From: Hydrogenophaga pseudoflava
GTDB taxonomy: Bacteria > Pseudomonadota > Gammaproteobacteria > Burkholderiales > Burkholderiaceae_C
Assembly (NCBI RefSeq): GCF_031020795.1
Contig: NZ_JAVHJP010000006.1
Location: forward strand, 329,944 to 393,943
DNA: 64,000 bases
Reading direction: 5' to 3'
How positions within the stretch are numbered: position 1 is the first letter of the stretch; every line of letters starts with the position of its first letter. The position numbers and the translations under genes are program-made. A model generated the notes under the pieces. That model saw only the letters and a list, made by a program, of their open reading frames with translations. It did no database searches and had not been told where the DNA came from. This document shows positions 16,458 to 28,194 of the stretch, in pieces.

Positions 16458-19449
16458 TCTGGCGCTCCGATTTCGGGTCGAAGAAGACCGGGCTGGCGAT
16501 GGTGGCGGTGTGGACGACCGGGCCGTGGGGGCCGCCCTGGGAGATGTGGACCTTCTCGCCCATGCGGTTGAGTCCTCCCTTGACCAGGGCCATGGCAATC
16601 GAGCGGCCCAGGGTCGGGCTCATGTAGCTGGAGGTCACGTGGCCGACCATGGGGGCGGTCGGGCCGGTGGGCGCCTGGTTGAGGATCTGCGCGCCCTCGG
16701 TGAGCACCACCTTGGGGTCGTCGGGCAGCAGGCCGACCAGCTGCTTGCGGTCGGTGCGCACCGTGTCTTCGCGGGTCAGCGAACGCTTGCCCAGGCAGTC
16801 CTTGGTCTTGGTGACCAGGCCGCCCATGCCCAGGTCCATCGGCGTGACGGAACCGTCGGTGTCCTGGCCGATGATGATGTAGCCCTTCTCGGCACGCAGC
16901 ACGTGCATGGTCTCGGTGCCGTAGGGGGTGATGTCGAACTCGGCCCCCGCGGCGTGGATCGCTTCCCAGGCCTTCAGCCCGTCGTTGGCCGCCACATTGA
17001 CTTCGTAGCAGCGCTCGCCCGAGAAGCTGATGCGCATGATGCGGGCCTTGAAACCGGCCACCGTGCCTTCGCGGTAGGACATGAACGGGAAGGACGCGTC
17101 GTCGAAGTCCACGTCCTTGCAGACCTTCTGCAGCACGGCACGGCTCTTGGGGCCGGCCACGATGGAGGTGGACCAGTGGTCAGTCGCGCTGGTCAGGTAG
17201 ACCTTGAGGTGCGGCCACTCGGTCTGCAGCCAGCGTTCCATCCAGGCCAGCACGCGCGCCGCGCCGCCCGAGGTGGTGTGCATCAGGTAGTGGTTCTCGG
17301 CCAGGCGCACGGTCACGCCGTCGTCGAACACCATGCCGTTCTCGTCCAGCATCAGGCCGTAGCGGCACTTGCCGATCTCCAGCTTGGACCAGGCGTTGCT
17401 GTACATCCAGTTGAGCAGCACGCTGGCGTCCGGGCCCTGGATGTCGATCTTGCCCAGGGTGGAGCCGTCCAGCGTGCCCACGCCGTTGCGCACGGCCAGG
17501 GTCTCGCGGTGCACGGCGGCGTGCAGGTCTTCGCCCGGCCTGGGGTAGTACCAGGGGCGCTTCCACTGGCCCACGTCCTCGAACAGCGCCCCCTGCTTCA
17601 CGTGCCAGTCGTGCATGGCGGTGGTGCGCACCGGGTCGAAGGCCTCGCCCAGCTCCAGGCCGGCCACGGCGCCGAAGGTGACCGGCGTGTAGTTGGGGCG
17701 GAAGGTGGTGGTGCCGACCTGCGGGATGGCCTTGCCCAGCGCCTGGGCCACGATGCCCATGCCGTTGATGTTGCCGGTCTTGCCCTGGTCGGTGCCGAAG
17801 CCCATGGCCGTGTAGCGCTTGACGTGTTCGATGGACTCGAAGCCTTCGCGCACCGCGAGGTGGATGTCGGACGCAGCCACGTCGTTCTGCAGGTCGACGA
17901 ACTGCTTGGGCGCACGGCTCACCGGCTGGGCGTGGGGCACCAGCCAGAGGGCACGGATGCCACCGGGGTCCCGCGCGGCCACGGCGGGAGCGGCCGCGCC
18001 GGCGGGCAGACCCAGGGCCTTGAGCGCCTGGGCCGCGGCCGCGGCGGCGCTGTCGGCGCAGGCCTTGAGCGTGAGCCGGCCCGCACAGGCACCGGCCGAG
18101 CGCTCGGACTGGGCCGCAGGACCGGGCAGGAAGGCCGCGAGCTCGTCGCTCCAGGCGGCTTTGCTGCCGGCCTGGCACTGCAGGTGGATCACCGGGCTGA
18201 AACCGCCGGAGAGCGCGACCAGGTCGCAGGCCAGTGCGCGGGGCTCGCCGGTCAGTCGGTCCTGGCCGTCGATGGCCTGCACCACCACGCCGGACACGCG
18301 CTTGCCGCCTCGCGCTTCGGTGACCACCTGGCCGGCCAGCACGGTGATGCCCGCGGCCTTGGCCTTCTGGCTCAGCGAGCCCGAGGGCTGGGCGCGCGCG
18401 TCGACCACCTGCACGCTGGCACCGGCGGCCTTGAGCGCCAGCGCCGCGTCGTAGCCGGCGTCGTTGTTGGTGAAGACCACGGCATTGCGGCCCGGCAGCA
18501 CCGCGTAGCGGCGGATGTAGGTGGACACCGCGCCGGCCAGCATGATGCCGGGCAGGTCGTTGTTGCCGAACACCAGCGGGCGCTCGTGGGCACCGGTGGC
18601 GATCACCACCTGTTTCGCCCGCACACGCCACAGGCGTTCACGGAACACCGGTGCCTGGTCGGCGCTCAAGTGGTCGCCGCGGCGCTCGACCAGGGTCACC
18701 ATGTCGTGGTCCTGGTAGCCAAAGGCGGTGGTGCGCGGCAGCACGGTCACGTCGGGCAGTGCGCCCAGTTCGGCCAGGGCCTGAGCCCCCCACTGGGCCG
18801 CCGGCTGGCCATCGACCTGTTCATCGCTGGACAGCAGCCAGCCACCGGCCTCGGCCTGTTCGTCGCACAGCAGCACGCGGGCCCCGGCGCGGGCCGCCGA
18901 CAGCGCAGCCGTCAGGCCGGCGATGCCGGCACCGACCACCAGCACATCACAGTGTGCGAAACGTTTGTCGTAGCGGTCGGGGTCGTGTTCGGTGGGCGAG
19001 ACGCCCAGGCCGCTGGCCTTGCGGATGTGCTTCTCGAAGAAGTGCCAGGCGGCCTGCGAGGCCATGAAGGTCTTGTAGTAGAAGCCGGCCGGGATCAGGC
19101 GCGCAAACCAGCCGTTGAGCGCGCCGGTGTCGAACTCGATGCTGGGTTTGGCGTGGATGGACCGGGCGCTCAGGCCCTCGACCAGCGACACCTCGGTCAT
19201 GCGCGCGTTGGGCACGGTGCGGTTGCCGTCGAACAGCTGCACCAGCGCATTGGGTTCCTCCACGCCGGCCGACAGGATGCCGCGCGGGCGGTGGTACTTC
19301 CAGCTGCGCGCGACCATGCAGACGCCGTTGGCCAGCAGGGCCGAGGCCAGCGTGTCGCCCTCCAGGCCCTGGTACGGGCGGCCGTTGAAGCGGAAGTTGA
19401 GGGCGCGGCGGCGGTCGACGCGGCCACCGGCGGACAGGCGGGCGCTCAT
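16450..19449 (-). CDS. soxA: Sarcosine oxidase alpha subunit
   Basis: Large subunit of the four-subunit enzyme that demethylates sarcosine to glycine, passing the methyl to THF or releasing formaldehyde with H2O2. It is 999 residues, full length. The N-terminal ferredoxin-like domain lacks cluster cysteines (FNGRPYQGLEGDTLASALL). The NAD/FAD domain has VLVVGAGIAGLTAALSAARA at about residue 173. The folate-binding aminomethyltransferase half occupies residues about 600-990 (GTLDGSTLGKIDIQGPDASV; FSGERCYEVNV). soxD overlaps its start by ATGA. Confidence 0.96.
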   Translation of the reverse strand: MSARLSAGGRVDRRRALNFRFNGRPYQGLEGDTLASALLANGVCMVARSWKYHRPRGILSAGVEEPNALVQLFDGNRTVPNARMTEVSLVEGLSARSIHAKPSIEFDTGALNGWFARLIPAGFYYKTFMASQAAWHFFEKHIRKASGLGVSPTEHDPDRYDKRFAHCDVLVVGAGIAGLTAALSAARAGARVLLCDEQAEAGGWLLSSDEQVDGQPAAQWGAQALAELGALPDVTVLPRTTAFGYQDHDMVTLVERRGDHLSADQAPVFRERLWRVRAKQVVIATGAHERPLVFGNNDLPGIMLAGAVSTYIRRYAVLPGRNAVVFTNNDAGYDAALALKAAGASVQVVDARAQPSGSLSQKAKAAGITVLAGQVVTEARGGKRVSGVVVQAIDGQDRLTGEPRALACDLVALSGGFSPVIHLQCQAGSKAAWSDELAAFLPGPAAQSERSAGACAGRLTLKACADSAAAAAAQALKALGLPAGAAAPAVAARDPGGIRALWLVPHAQPVSRAPKQFVDLQNDVAASDIHLAVREGFESIEHVKRYTAMGFGTDQGKTGNINGMGIVAQALGKAIPQVGTTTFRPNYTPVTFGAVAGLELGEAFDPVRTTAMHDWHVKQGALFEDVGQWKRPWYYPRPGEDLHAAVHRETLAVRNGVGTLDGSTLGKIDIQGPDASVLLNWMYSNAWSKLEIGKCRYGLMLDENGMVFDDGVTVRLAENHYLMHTTSGGAARVLAWMERWLQTEWPHLKVYLTSATDHWSTSIVAGPKSRAVLQKVCKDVDFDDASFPFMSYREGTVAGFKARIMRISFSGERCYEVNVAANDGLKAWEAIHAAGAEFDITPYGTETMHVLRAEKGYIIIGQDTDGSVTPMDLGMGGLVTKTKDCLGKRSLTREDTVRTDRKQLVGLLPDDPKVVLTEGAQILNQAPTGPTAPMVGHVTSSYMSPTLGRSIAMALVKGGLNRMGEKVHISQGGPHGPVVHTATIASPVFFDPKSERQNA

Positions 19450-19754
19450 TTCGAAGCTCCTTGGTTCACATGGGCGGCGAATTCGGCGGGCACGGGTTCA
19501 CCGATCTTCCAGGTCGCTTCAAAGCGGTAGTTCACGGTGTGGCGCAGCGCGTTGAACCAGCGGCCGCAGCCGGCCGAGTGGCGCCACTGCTCGTGGTGCA
19601 GACCCTTGGGGTTCTCGCGCATGAACACGTAGTCGCCCCACTGGCGGTCGTCCATGGCCTCGGAGTTCAGCGGGCGCACGATGCCGCCCTCGCCACCGCA
19701 GGTGAATTCGATCTCGGCACGGGTGCCGCAGTACGGACAGTTGATTTGCAACAT
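19446..19754 (-). CDS. soxD: Sarcosine oxidase delta subunit
   Basis: Zinc-binding small subunit of 102 residues. The zinc ligands are visible as CPYCGTR near the N-terminus (Cys 6 and 9) with HSAGCGRWFNALRHTVNY later (His about 60, Cys about 64). It starts 19 nt after soxB and overlaps soxA by 4 nt. Length and the C-terminal disordered tail match known SoxD. Confidence 0.95.
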   Translation of the reverse strand: MLQINCPYCGTRAEIEFTCGGEGGIVRPLNSEAMDDRQWGDYVFMRENPKGLHHEQWRHSAGCGRWFNALRHTVNYRFEATWKIGEPVPAEFAAHVNQGASK

Positions 19755-19773
19755 GGTCGGGTTCCTCAGTGGC

Positions 19774-21018
19774 TCAGTGGGCGACGCCAGCCGCGCCGTG
19801 TTCGTCGATCAGGTGGCCGTTGTAGAAACGGTCCAGGCACAGCGAGGCGTTGAGTTCGTGCGGCCGGTCCTGTGCGACCGTGTAGGCCATGGCCCAGCCC
19901 GATCCCGGCGTGGCCTTGAAGCCGCCGGTGCCCCAGCCGCAGTTGATGTAGAGCCCCTTGACCGGGGTCAGGCCGATGATCGGGCAGGCGTCGGGCGAGA
20001 CGTCCACGATGCCGCCCCACTGGCGGTTCATGCGCACGCGCGAAAACATCGGGAACATCTCGACGATGGCCTGCAGCGTGTGCTCGATGGTCTGGTAGCT
20101 GCCGCGCTGGCCGTAGCCGTTGTACTGGTCCACACCGGCACCGATCACCAGGTCGCCCTTGTCGGACTGGCTGATGTAGGCGTGGATGGCGTTGCTCATC
20201 AGCACGCAGGGGAAGATGGGCTTGAGCGGCTCGGACACCAGGGCCTGCAGCGGCTTGCTCTCGATCGGCAGGCGGATGCCGGCCATGCTGGCGATCACGC
20301 TCGAATGACCGGCCGAGACGATGGCGACCTTCTTGGCCTTGATGAAGCCCTTGACCGTGTCCACGCCGGTCACCTGCCCGCCCTCACGGCCGATGCCGAT
20401 GACTTCGCAGTTCTGGATGATGTCCACGCCGCGCGCGTCGGCCGCGCGGGCAAAGCCCCAGGCCACCGCGTCGTGGCGCGCCACACCGCCGCGCCGTTGC
20501 AGCGAGGCGCCCAGCACCGGGTAGCGCGTGTTGAGGTTGATGTACGGGATCATTTCCTTGATCTGCGCGGGCGTCACCACCTCGCCGTCCACGCCGTTCA
20601 GGCGGTTGGCGTTGACGCGGCGCTCGATGTCGCGCATCTCCTGCAGCGTGTGACCCAGGTTGAGCACGCCCCGCTGGCTGAACATCACGTTGTAGTTCAG
20701 GTCCTGCGACAGGCCTTCCCACAGCTGCATGGACTTCTCGTACAGCGCCGTGGACTCGTCCCACAGGTAGTTGGAGCGCACGATGGTGGTGTTGCGCGCC
20801 GTGTTGCCGCCGCCCAGGTAGCCCTTCTCGATCACGGCGACGTTGCGCACGCCGTGTTCCTTGGCCAGGTAGTAGGCGGTGGCCAGGCCGTGGCCACCGG
20901 CGCCGACCACGACCACGTCGTACTCGCGCTTGGGCTCGGGCGAGCGCCACTGCTTCTGCCAGCCCTCGTGGTAGGACATGCTGTTGCGCAGCAGGGACCA
21001 GATGGAAAAGTTCTGCAT
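19774..21018 (-). CDS. soxB: Sarcosine oxidase beta subunit
   Basis: FAD/FMN-carrying catalytic subunit, 414 residues. The FAD Rossmann motif is [20 protein letters not shown] at about residue 34, followed by [19 protein letters not shown], which includes the Arg/Asn region near the flavin. A later segment, [20 protein letters not shown], and [14 protein letters not shown] complete the DAO fold. First sox gene in the operon, 26 nt after the serine dehydratase gene. Confidence 0.96.
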   Translation of the reverse strand: MQNFSIWSLLRNSMSYHEGWQKQWRSPEPKREYDVVVVGAGGHGLATAYYLAKEHGVRNVAVIEKGYLGGGNTARNTTIVRSNYLWDESTALYEKSMQLWEGLSQDLNYNVMFSQRGVLNLGHTLQEMRDIERRVNANRLNGVDGEVVTPAQIKEMIPYINLNTRYPVLGASLQRRGGVARHDAVAWGFARAADARGVDIIQNCEVIGIGREGGQVTGVDTVKGFIKAKKVAIVSAGHSSVIASMAGIRLPIESKPLQALVSEPLKPIFPCVLMSNAIHAYISQSDKGDLVIGAGVDQYNGYGQRGSYQTIEHTLQAIVEMFPMFSRVRMNRQWGGIVDVSPDACPIIGLTPVKGLYINCGWGTGGFKATPGSGWAMAYTVAQDRPHELNASLCLDRFYNGHLIDEHGAAGVAH

Positions 21019-21044
21019 GGTGGGAGGTCTTTCTCTCTACTCTT

Positions 21045-22421
21045 TCAGCACTCGACGATGTTCACGGCCAGTCCGCCTCGGGACGTTTCCTTGTATTTGG
21101 TCAGCATGTCCGCGCCGGTCTGGCGCATGGTCTTGATGACCTTGTCCAGGCTGACGAAGTGGGTGCCGTCGCCGCGCAGCGCCATGCGCGCCGCGTTGAT
21201 GGCTTTGACGGATGCGATGGCGTTGCGCTCGATGCAGGGGATCTGCACCAGCCCGCCCACCGGGTCGCAGGTCAGGCCCAGGTGGTGTTCCATGCCGATC
21301 TCGGCCGCGTTCTCCACCTGCTCGGGCGTGCCGCCCAGCACCTGCGCCAGCGCACCCGACGCCATCGAGCAGGCCACCCCCACCTCGCCCTGGCAGCCGA
21401 CCTCGGCACCGCTGATGCTGGCGTTTTCCTTGTAGAGGATGCCGATGGCCGCGGCCGTGAGCAGGAAGTCGATCACCCCCTGCTCATTGGCACCGGGAAT
21501 GAAGCGTGCGTAGTAGTGCAGCACCGCGGGCACGATCCCCGCCGCGCCGTTGGTGGGCGCCGTCACCACGCGGCCTCCGGCGGCGTTCTCTTCGTTCACC
21601 GCCAGCGCGTACAGGTTGATCCAGTCCATCACCTGCAGCGGGTCTTTCAGCGCGGCCTCTGGATGTGCGGTCAGCGAGCGGTGCAGCTCGCCCGCGCGGC
21701 GCTTGACCTTGAAGCCGCCGGGCAGAGTGCCTTCGGTGGCGATGCCGCGCTTGACGCAGGCCTGCATCACGGACCAGATCTTGAGCAGGCCGGCGCGCAC
21801 GGTGTCGGCGTCGCGCCAGACCAGCTCGTTGCGCCACATCACCTGCGCGATGCTCAGCCCGCTTTGCTGGCAGCGCTGCAGCAGCTCGTCGCCGGTGGTG
21901 AAGGGGTATGGCAGCGGCGTGGCGTCGGGCACCAGGGCGTGCTGGCCGGCCTCGTCCTGACCGATCACGAAACCGCCGCCCACCGAGTAGTAGGTCTTGT
22001 CCAGCAGCACAGCGCCCTGCGCGTCCATCGCCCACAGCCGCATGCCGTTGGGGTGGAAGGGCAGCGGCTTGCGCAGCATCTTCAGGCCCTCGCGCTCGTC
22101 GAAAGCGATGGGGTGCGTGCCCAGCAGGCTCAGGGTCTTGCTCTCGCGCAGCGCCGCCAGGCGCGGCGCGATGCTGTCGGGGTCCACCAGGTCGGGCTCT
22201 TCGCCCTCCAGGCCGAGCAGCACGGCCTTGTCGCTGCCATGGCCCTTGCCGGTCGCGCCCAGCGAGCCGTACAACTCGCAGCGCACGGCCTGCACGGCGT
22301 CCAGCAGGCCGCCGTCGCGCAGGGCCAGCGCGAACCGGTGCGCCGCCCGCATAGGCCCCACGGTGTGCGAGCTGCTCGGACCGATGCCGATCTTGAAGAG
22401 GTCGAAGGTGCTCAGTGCCAT
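21045..22421 (-). CDS. sdaB: L-serine dehydratase (single-chain, Fe-S type)
   Basis: Deaminates serine made from glycine by GlyA to pyruvate and ammonia, feeding the carbon into central metabolism. It is 458 residues, full length for the one-chain proteobacterial form. The N-terminus has [16 protein letters not shown]. Cluster cysteines appear in [27 protein letters not shown], and the final residue is Cys, as in the family where the C-terminal Cys can sit in the active site. Located 16 nt after glyA and 26 nt before soxB, so the operon order follows pathway logic. Confidence 0.94.
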   Translation of the reverse strand: MALSTFDLFKIGIGPSSSHTVGPMRAAHRFALALRDGGLLDAVQAVRCELYGSLGATGKGHGSDKAVLLGLEGEEPDLVDPDSIAPRLAALRESKTLSLLGTHPIAFDEREGLKMLRKPLPFHPNGMRLWAMDAQGAVLLDKTYYSVGGGFVIGQDEAGQHALVPDATPLPYPFTTGDELLQRCQQSGLSIAQVMWRNELVWRDADTVRAGLLKIWSVMQACVKRGIATEGTLPGGFKVKRRAGELHRSLTAHPEAALKDPLQVMDWINLYALAVNEENAAGGRVVTAPTNGAAGIVPAVLHYYARFIPGANEQGVIDFLLTAAAIGILYKENASISGAEVGCQGEVGVACSMASGALAQVLGGTPEQVENAAEIGMEHHLGLTCDPVGGLVQIPCIERNAIASVKAINAARMALRGDGTHFVSLDKVIKTMRQTGADMLTKYKETSRGGLAVNIVEC

Positions 22422-22437
22422 CTTGGGCTTCCGGGCT

Positions 22438-23697
22438 TCAGCCGTAGACCGGGAAGGCCGCGGTCAGCGCGGCCACATCGGCGCGCACGCGGGCCATCAC
22501 CGCCTCGTCGGTCGGGTGGTCCAGCAGATCGGCGATCAGGTGGCCGACCTTGATCGCTTCGGCTTCCTTGAAGCCGCGCGTGGTCATGGCGGGCGAGCCC
22601 AGGCGCACGCCGCTGGTCACCATCGGCTTCTCCGGGTCGTTGGGGATGGCGTTCTTGTTGACCGTGATGTGGGCGCTGCCCAGCAGGGCTTCGGCGGCCT
22701 TGCCGGTCATGCCCTTGGCGCGCAGATCCACCAGCATCACGTGGCTCTCGGTGCGGCCGCTGACGATGCGCAGGCCGCGCGCCACCAGGGTGTCGGCCAG
22801 CGCGGCGGCGTTCTTCACCACCTGCTGCTGGTAGGCCCTGAACTCGGGGCTCAGCGCCTCACCGAAGGCCACGGCCTTGGCCGCGATCACGTGCATCAGC
22901 GGGCCACCCTGCAGGCCGGGGAAGATGGCGCTGTTGATCGCCTTCTCGTGCTCGGGGCGCATCAGGATGATGCCGCCGCGCGGTCCGCGCAGGCTTTTGT
23001 GCGTGGTGCTGGTGACGATGTCGGCGTGCGGGATGGGGTTCGGGTACTCGCCCGCCGCGATCAGGCCGGCGTAGTGCGCCATGTCCACCATCAGCAACGC
23101 GCCGACGTCCTTGGCGACCTTGGCGAAGCGCTCGAAGTCGATGCGCAGGGCGTAGGCCGAAGCGCCGGCGATGATGATCTTGGGCTTGCTCTCGTGGGCC
23201 TTGCGCTCCATCGCGTCGTAGTCGATTTCTTCCTTCTCGTTCAGGCCGTAGCTGACGACGTTGAACCACTTGCCCGACATGTTCAGCGCCATGCCGTGCG
23301 AGAGGTGGCCGCCTTCGGCCAGGTTCATGCCCATGAAGGTGTCGCCCGGCTTCATGAAGGCCATGAACACGGCCTCGTTGGCCTGTGCACCCGAGTGCGG
23401 CTGCACGTTGGCACCCCAGCCGTGCGCGTCGGCACCGAAGAGCTGCTTGACGCGATCGATCGCCAGCTGCTCGGCCTGGTCGACGAATTCGCAGCCACCG
23501 TAGTAGCGCCTGCCGGGGTAGCCCTCGGCGTACTTGTTGGTGAGCTGGCTGCCCTGGGCCTGCATGACGGACGGCGAGGTGTAGTTCTCGCTGGCGATCA
23601 GCTCGATGTGCTGTTCCTGGCGCTGGTGCTCCTGCTGGACGATGGACCACAGGGCCGGATCGGACGCCTGCAGGGACTGCTTCTGGTAGCTGAACAT
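22438..23697 (-). CDS. glyA: Serine hydroxymethyltransferase
   Basis: PLP enzyme that joins glycine with methylene-THF to give serine, coupling the sarcosine-derived C1 unit to carbon assimilation. It is 419 residues from ATG 23697. Visible motifs are [27 protein letters not shown], the PLP-lysine segment [14 protein letters not shown] and [12 protein letters not shown]. It heads the minus-strand sox operon and is probably a pathway-dedicated copy. A 154-bp gap with repeated CCGACA half sites lies upstream. Confidence 0.95.
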   Translation of the reverse strand: MFSYQKQSLQASDPALWSIVQQEHQRQEQHIELIASENYTSPSVMQAQGSQLTNKYAEGYPGRRYYGGCEFVDQAEQLAIDRVKQLFGADAHGWGANVQPHSGAQANEAVFMAFMKPGDTFMGMNLAEGGHLSHGMALNMSGKWFNVVSYGLNEKEEIDYDAMERKAHESKPKIIIAGASAYALRIDFERFAKVAKDVGALLMVDMAHYAGLIAAGEYPNPIPHADIVTSTTHKSLRGPRGGIILMRPEHEKAINSAIFPGLQGGPLMHVIAAKAVAFGEALSPEFRAYQQQVVKNAAALADTLVARGLRIVSGRTESHVMLVDLRAKGMTGKAAEALLGSAHITVNKNAIPNDPEKPMVTSGVRLGSPAMTTRGFKEAEAIKVGHLIADLLDHPTDEAVMARVRADVAALTAAFPVYG

Positions 23698-23770
23698 GGG
23701 TGTTTCCTCGGGTCTTGTAGGGAGATTCGAACTGGGACGAATCTTCGTTTTCCTGACCCGGTGGCGCTGC

Positions 23771-23835
23771 GCTGGACACGCCAATTTCTGTTCCCATTCC
23801 GACATCCGCAGGCGTCTGATTCCGACATGTGTCGG
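23771..23835 (-). promoter_or_regulatory. Candidate operator cluster upstream of glyA
   Basis: Positions 23771-23804 match 28147-28180 at 27 of 34 positions; both copies face a minus-strand operon of the betaine pathway. Within it, ATTCCGACAT at 23796-23805 recurs at 23819-23828, 23 bp away (about two helical turns). The second copy is part of CCGACA-TG-TGTCGG (23822-23835). Direct half sites two turns apart suit an AraC-family dimer, so GbdR or the second GATase1-AraC protein is the candidate binder. The site is 74-138 bp upstream of the glyA start. Confidence 0.6.
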
Positions 23836-23851
23836 CCGGCGCCCGCGGGGG

Positions 23852-25522
23852 TCAGCGCTGCTGCGCCTGCCAATTCGGATGCAGCCACACCGGTGCGTCC
23901 GAGGGCGGCAGCGCCCGGCCCTTGATCGCGTCCGCGATCTTCTCGGCCATCATGATGGTGGGCACGTTGAGGTTGCCGCTGACGATGACCGGCATGATGG
24001 ACGCGTCCACCACACGAAGGCCCTGCACGCCGTGCACCCGGCCCTGCCCGTCCACCACCGCCAGCTCGTCGTGCCCCATGCGGCAGGAGCAGCTGGGGTG
24101 GTAGGCCGTCTCGGCCTGGCTGCGGATGTGTTCGTCGATCTCTGCGTCGCTGCGCACCTGGGCCGTGGGCGACAGCTCCTGGGCGCGGTAGCGGTCAAAG
24201 GCCTGCTGCGCGAACACCTCGCGGGTGAGGCGGATGGCCGCACGGAACTCCTTGCGGTCCTGCTCGGTGCTCATGTAGTTGAAGCGGATCTCGGGCGCGT
24301 CGCGGTGGCTGGTGCTGCGGATGCGCACATGGCCGCGGCTGGTCGAGCGCATGGGCCCCACATGGGCCTGGAAGCCGTGGCCTTCCACCGTGGCGCTGCC
24401 GTCGTAGCGCACCGCCATCGGCAGGAAGTGGTACTGCAGGTCGGGGTGCTTGACACCCGCGTCGCTGCGGATGAAGCCGCCGGACTCGAAGTGGTTGGTC
24501 GCCCCCAGGCCGGTGCGCGTGAGCAGCCACTGCGCACCGATGGCCCCCATGGCCAGCGGCTTGGTGGCCGCGTAGAGCGTGATCGGTTCCTTGCAGGCGT
24601 ACTGCACATAGGTTTCCAGGTGGTCCTGCAGGTTCTCGCCCACACCACGCCGGTCCGCCACCACCGGGATGCCCAGTGATCGCAGCAGGTCCGCGGGGCC
24701 CACGCCCGAGAGCTGCAGCAGCTGCGGCGACTGGATGGCCCCGGCGCTGAGGAGGACCTCGCGCCGCGCCCGGTACACCACCTTCTGCCCGCCCTGCTCC
24801 ACCTCCACCCCGACCGCGCGGGGCTGCGCCCTGCCCTCGAACACGATGCGCGAGACCGCGGTGCCGGTGTGCAGTGTGACGTTGCCACGCTGCAGGGCCG
24901 GACGCAGGTAAGCCATGGCCGTGCTCCAGCGCCGGCCCTTGTGCACCGTCATGTCCATGGGGCCGAAGCCTTCCTGCCGGTGGCCGTTCATGTCGGCGGT
25001 GTAGCCGTAGCCGGCCTGCTGGCCGGCCTCGACGAAGGCGTTGTAGAGCGGGTTCTTGCACGCCCCGGTGGACACCTTCAGCGGGCCGTCCGAGCCGCGG
25101 TACTCGTCGCCGCCCCGCTCCCGGGTCTCGGACTTGCGGAAGTACGGCAGGCAGTGTGCGTAGCGCCATTCGGGCAGCCCGAACTGTTCGGCCCAGCCGT
25201 TGTAGTCCTCGGCGTGGCCGCGGATGTAGACCATGCCGTTGATGCTGCTGGAGCCGCCGATGGTCTTGCCGCGCGGGCAGTGGATGCGACGGTTGTTCAT
25301 GCCGGGGTCCGCCTCCGCCTCGAACTGCCAGCTGTAGCGCGGGTTGGCCATGGGGTAGGCGAACGCGCTGGGCATGTGGATGAACAGGTGGTGGTCCATC
25401 GGGCCGGCCTCCAGCACCAGGACCTTCAGGTCCAGGTCTTCGCCCAGCCGGTAGGCCAGGGTGCTGCCGGCCGAACCGGCGCCGATGATGATGTAGTCGA
25501 ATTCTGCGGCTCGCATGGTCAT
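23852..25522 (-). CDS. betA: Choline dehydrogenase
   Basis: Membrane-associated FAD enzyme of the GMC family oxidising choline to betaine aldehyde (and further in part). It is 556 residues. The FAD motif [19 protein letters not shown] is near residue 14, followed by [43 protein letters not shown] and [15 protein letters not shown]; the His/Asn catalytic pair region is at [10 protein letters not shown] and VSGNLNVPT. An alternative ATG two codons downstream (25516) is possible. It follows betB by 48 nt; the order choX-betB-betA suggests one operon. Confidence 0.93.
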   Translation of the reverse strand: MTMRAAEFDYIIIGAGSAGSTLAYRLGEDLDLKVLVLEAGPMDHHLFIHMPSAFAYPMANPRYSWQFEAEADPGMNNRRIHCPRGKTIGGSSSINGMVYIRGHAEDYNGWAEQFGLPEWRYAHCLPYFRKSETRERGGDEYRGSDGPLKVSTGACKNPLYNAFVEAGQQAGYGYTADMNGHRQEGFGPMDMTVHKGRRWSTAMAYLRPALQRGNVTLHTGTAVSRIVFEGRAQPRAVGVEVEQGGQKVVYRARREVLLSAGAIQSPQLLQLSGVGPADLLRSLGIPVVADRRGVGENLQDHLETYVQYACKEPITLYAATKPLAMGAIGAQWLLTRTGLGATNHFESGGFIRSDAGVKHPDLQYHFLPMAVRYDGSATVEGHGFQAHVGPMRSTSRGHVRIRSTSHRDAPEIRFNYMSTEQDRKEFRAAIRLTREVFAQQAFDRYRAQELSPTAQVRSDAEIDEHIRSQAETAYHPSCSCRMGHDELAVVDGQGRVHGVQGLRVVDASIMPVIVSGNLNVPTIMMAEKIADAIKGRALPPSDAPVWLHPNWQAQQR

Positions 25523-25570
25523 CCGGACAGGCGCGCGCGGCGCTGGAAAAGAGGAAGAGCGGAAGCGGTG

Positions 25571-27028
<1,458 letters not shown>

Positions 27029-27038
27029 GGCGGGACGC

Positions 27039-27977
27039 TTACTTCGCCAGTGCGGCCTTGACCGCTTCCAGGCCGGGCTTGCCGTCGAAGGTGGTCACGC
27101 CCACCAGCCACTTGTCAACGGTGTCCGGGTGCTTCTTGAGGTAGGCCCGCGCCGCGGCGTTGGGCTTGACCTTGTTGAGGATCGGGCCCATCACCTCGTT
27201 CTCGATGCCGGTGCTGAACTGCAGGTTCTTGAGGAAGGCGTTGACGTTGGGACAGCGCTTCTCGTACGACGGCGGAATGGCGGTGTAGACCTTGGCCTCG
27301 CCCAGGTTGGGTCCGAACACCTCGTCGCCGCCCGAGAGGTAGCTCATCTTGAGCTGCACGTTCATGGGGTGCGGCTCCCAGCCCAGGAACACGATGGCTT
27401 TCTGCTCCTTGACCGCGCGCTGCGCCGAGACCAGCATGCCGGCCTCGCTGGACTCCACCAGCTTGAACGACTTCAGGCCGAACTTGTTGTCCTTGATCAT
27501 GCCGGCGATGAGGGCGTTGCCGTCGTTGCCAGGCTCGATGCCGTGGATCTTGCCGTCCAGCTCCTTCTCGAACTTCGCGATGTCGTTGAAGGTCTTGAGG
27601 CCCTTGTCGTACAGGTAGGTCGGCACGGCCAGCGTGTACTTCGCTCCTACCAGGTTGGGCGTGTCCAGCACCTTGATGTCACCCGCCTTCACGAAGGGCT
27701 CGATGACCGGCGTCATCGACGGGTTCCAGTAGCCCAGGAACGCGTCGATCTGTTTCTTCTTCATGCCGGCGAACACGATGGGCACGGATGCGATGGTGAC
27801 CTTGGGCTGGTAGCCCAGGCCTTCGAGCACGACCGAGGCCAGCCCTGTGGTGGCGGCGATGTCGCTCCAGCCCACATCGGCGAAGTTGACGGTCCTGCAA
27901 CTGGCGTCGTCGGCGAGCGCCTGCTGTCCTGTCAACAAGCTCACTGCGGCGAGTACTCCTGCTACCTTCATCTGCAT
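27039..27977 (-). CDS. choX: Choline/glycine betaine ABC transporter substrate-binding protein
   Basis: Periplasmic OpuAC-family binding protein of 312 residues. A Sec signal peptide is visible at the start ([20 protein letters not shown]), with cleavage after ALA. The start at 27977 follows GGAG; the ATG two codons later is the alternative. Mature features include [35 protein letters not shown] and [10 protein letters not shown], whose aromatic residues fit a quaternary-ammonium box. ProX is the close alternative. It heads the choX-betB-betA operon and probably serves the distant ATPase and permease at 8260-10162. Confidence 0.88.
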   Translation of the reverse strand: MQMKVAGVLAAVSLLTGQQALADDASCRTVNFADVGWSDIAATTGLASVVLEGLGYQPKVTIASVPIVFAGMKKKQIDAFLGYWNPSMTPVIEPFVKAGDIKVLDTPNLVGAKYTLAVPTYLYDKGLKTFNDIAKFEKELDGKIHGIEPGNDGNALIAGMIKDNKFGLKSFKLVESSEAGMLVSAQRAVKEQKAIVFLGWEPHPMNVQLKMSYLSGGDEVFGPNLGEAKVYTAIPPSYEKRCPNVNAFLKNLQFSTGIENEVMGPILNKVKPNAAARAYLKKHPDTVDKWLVGVTTFDGKPGLEAVKAALAK

Positions 27978-28146
27978 GTCTGCTCCAGCTGGAAAAGGCG
28001 ACGCCGACCCGCTGGACCGTTGACCAGAACGGGCCGCGCCAGTGGGGAACACTTCCCCAAGGAAGTGCGCGGATTGCGCCCGTCACCGCGGTCAGCGGGT
28101 GGTGGTGCGCCGCTGCATGTTGCGGCGCCTCGGCGACCTGCGGTTA

Positions 28147-28180
28147 GCTGCAGACGCCAGTTTCTGGCCTGATTCCGACA
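28147..28180 (-). promoter_or_regulatory. Candidate operator upstream of choX-betBA
   Basis: A 34-bp block, 27 of 34 identical to 23771-23804 upstream of glyA, with the conserved cores GACGCCA-TTTCTG and ATTCCGACA in the same spacing. It lies 170-203 bp upstream of the choX start, in the gap between choX and the histidine kinase gene. No other gene was seen in this 217-bp gap. Confidence 0.58.
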
Positions 28181-28194
28181 CCCGGTTCGCTGAA

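Noticed and set aside
16126..19530. A 1134-codon open frame on the plus strand opposite soxA and soxG
   Set aside because: It is the shadow of GC-rich codon use in soxA; no domain, no ribosome site, and soxA is a clear full-length family member.
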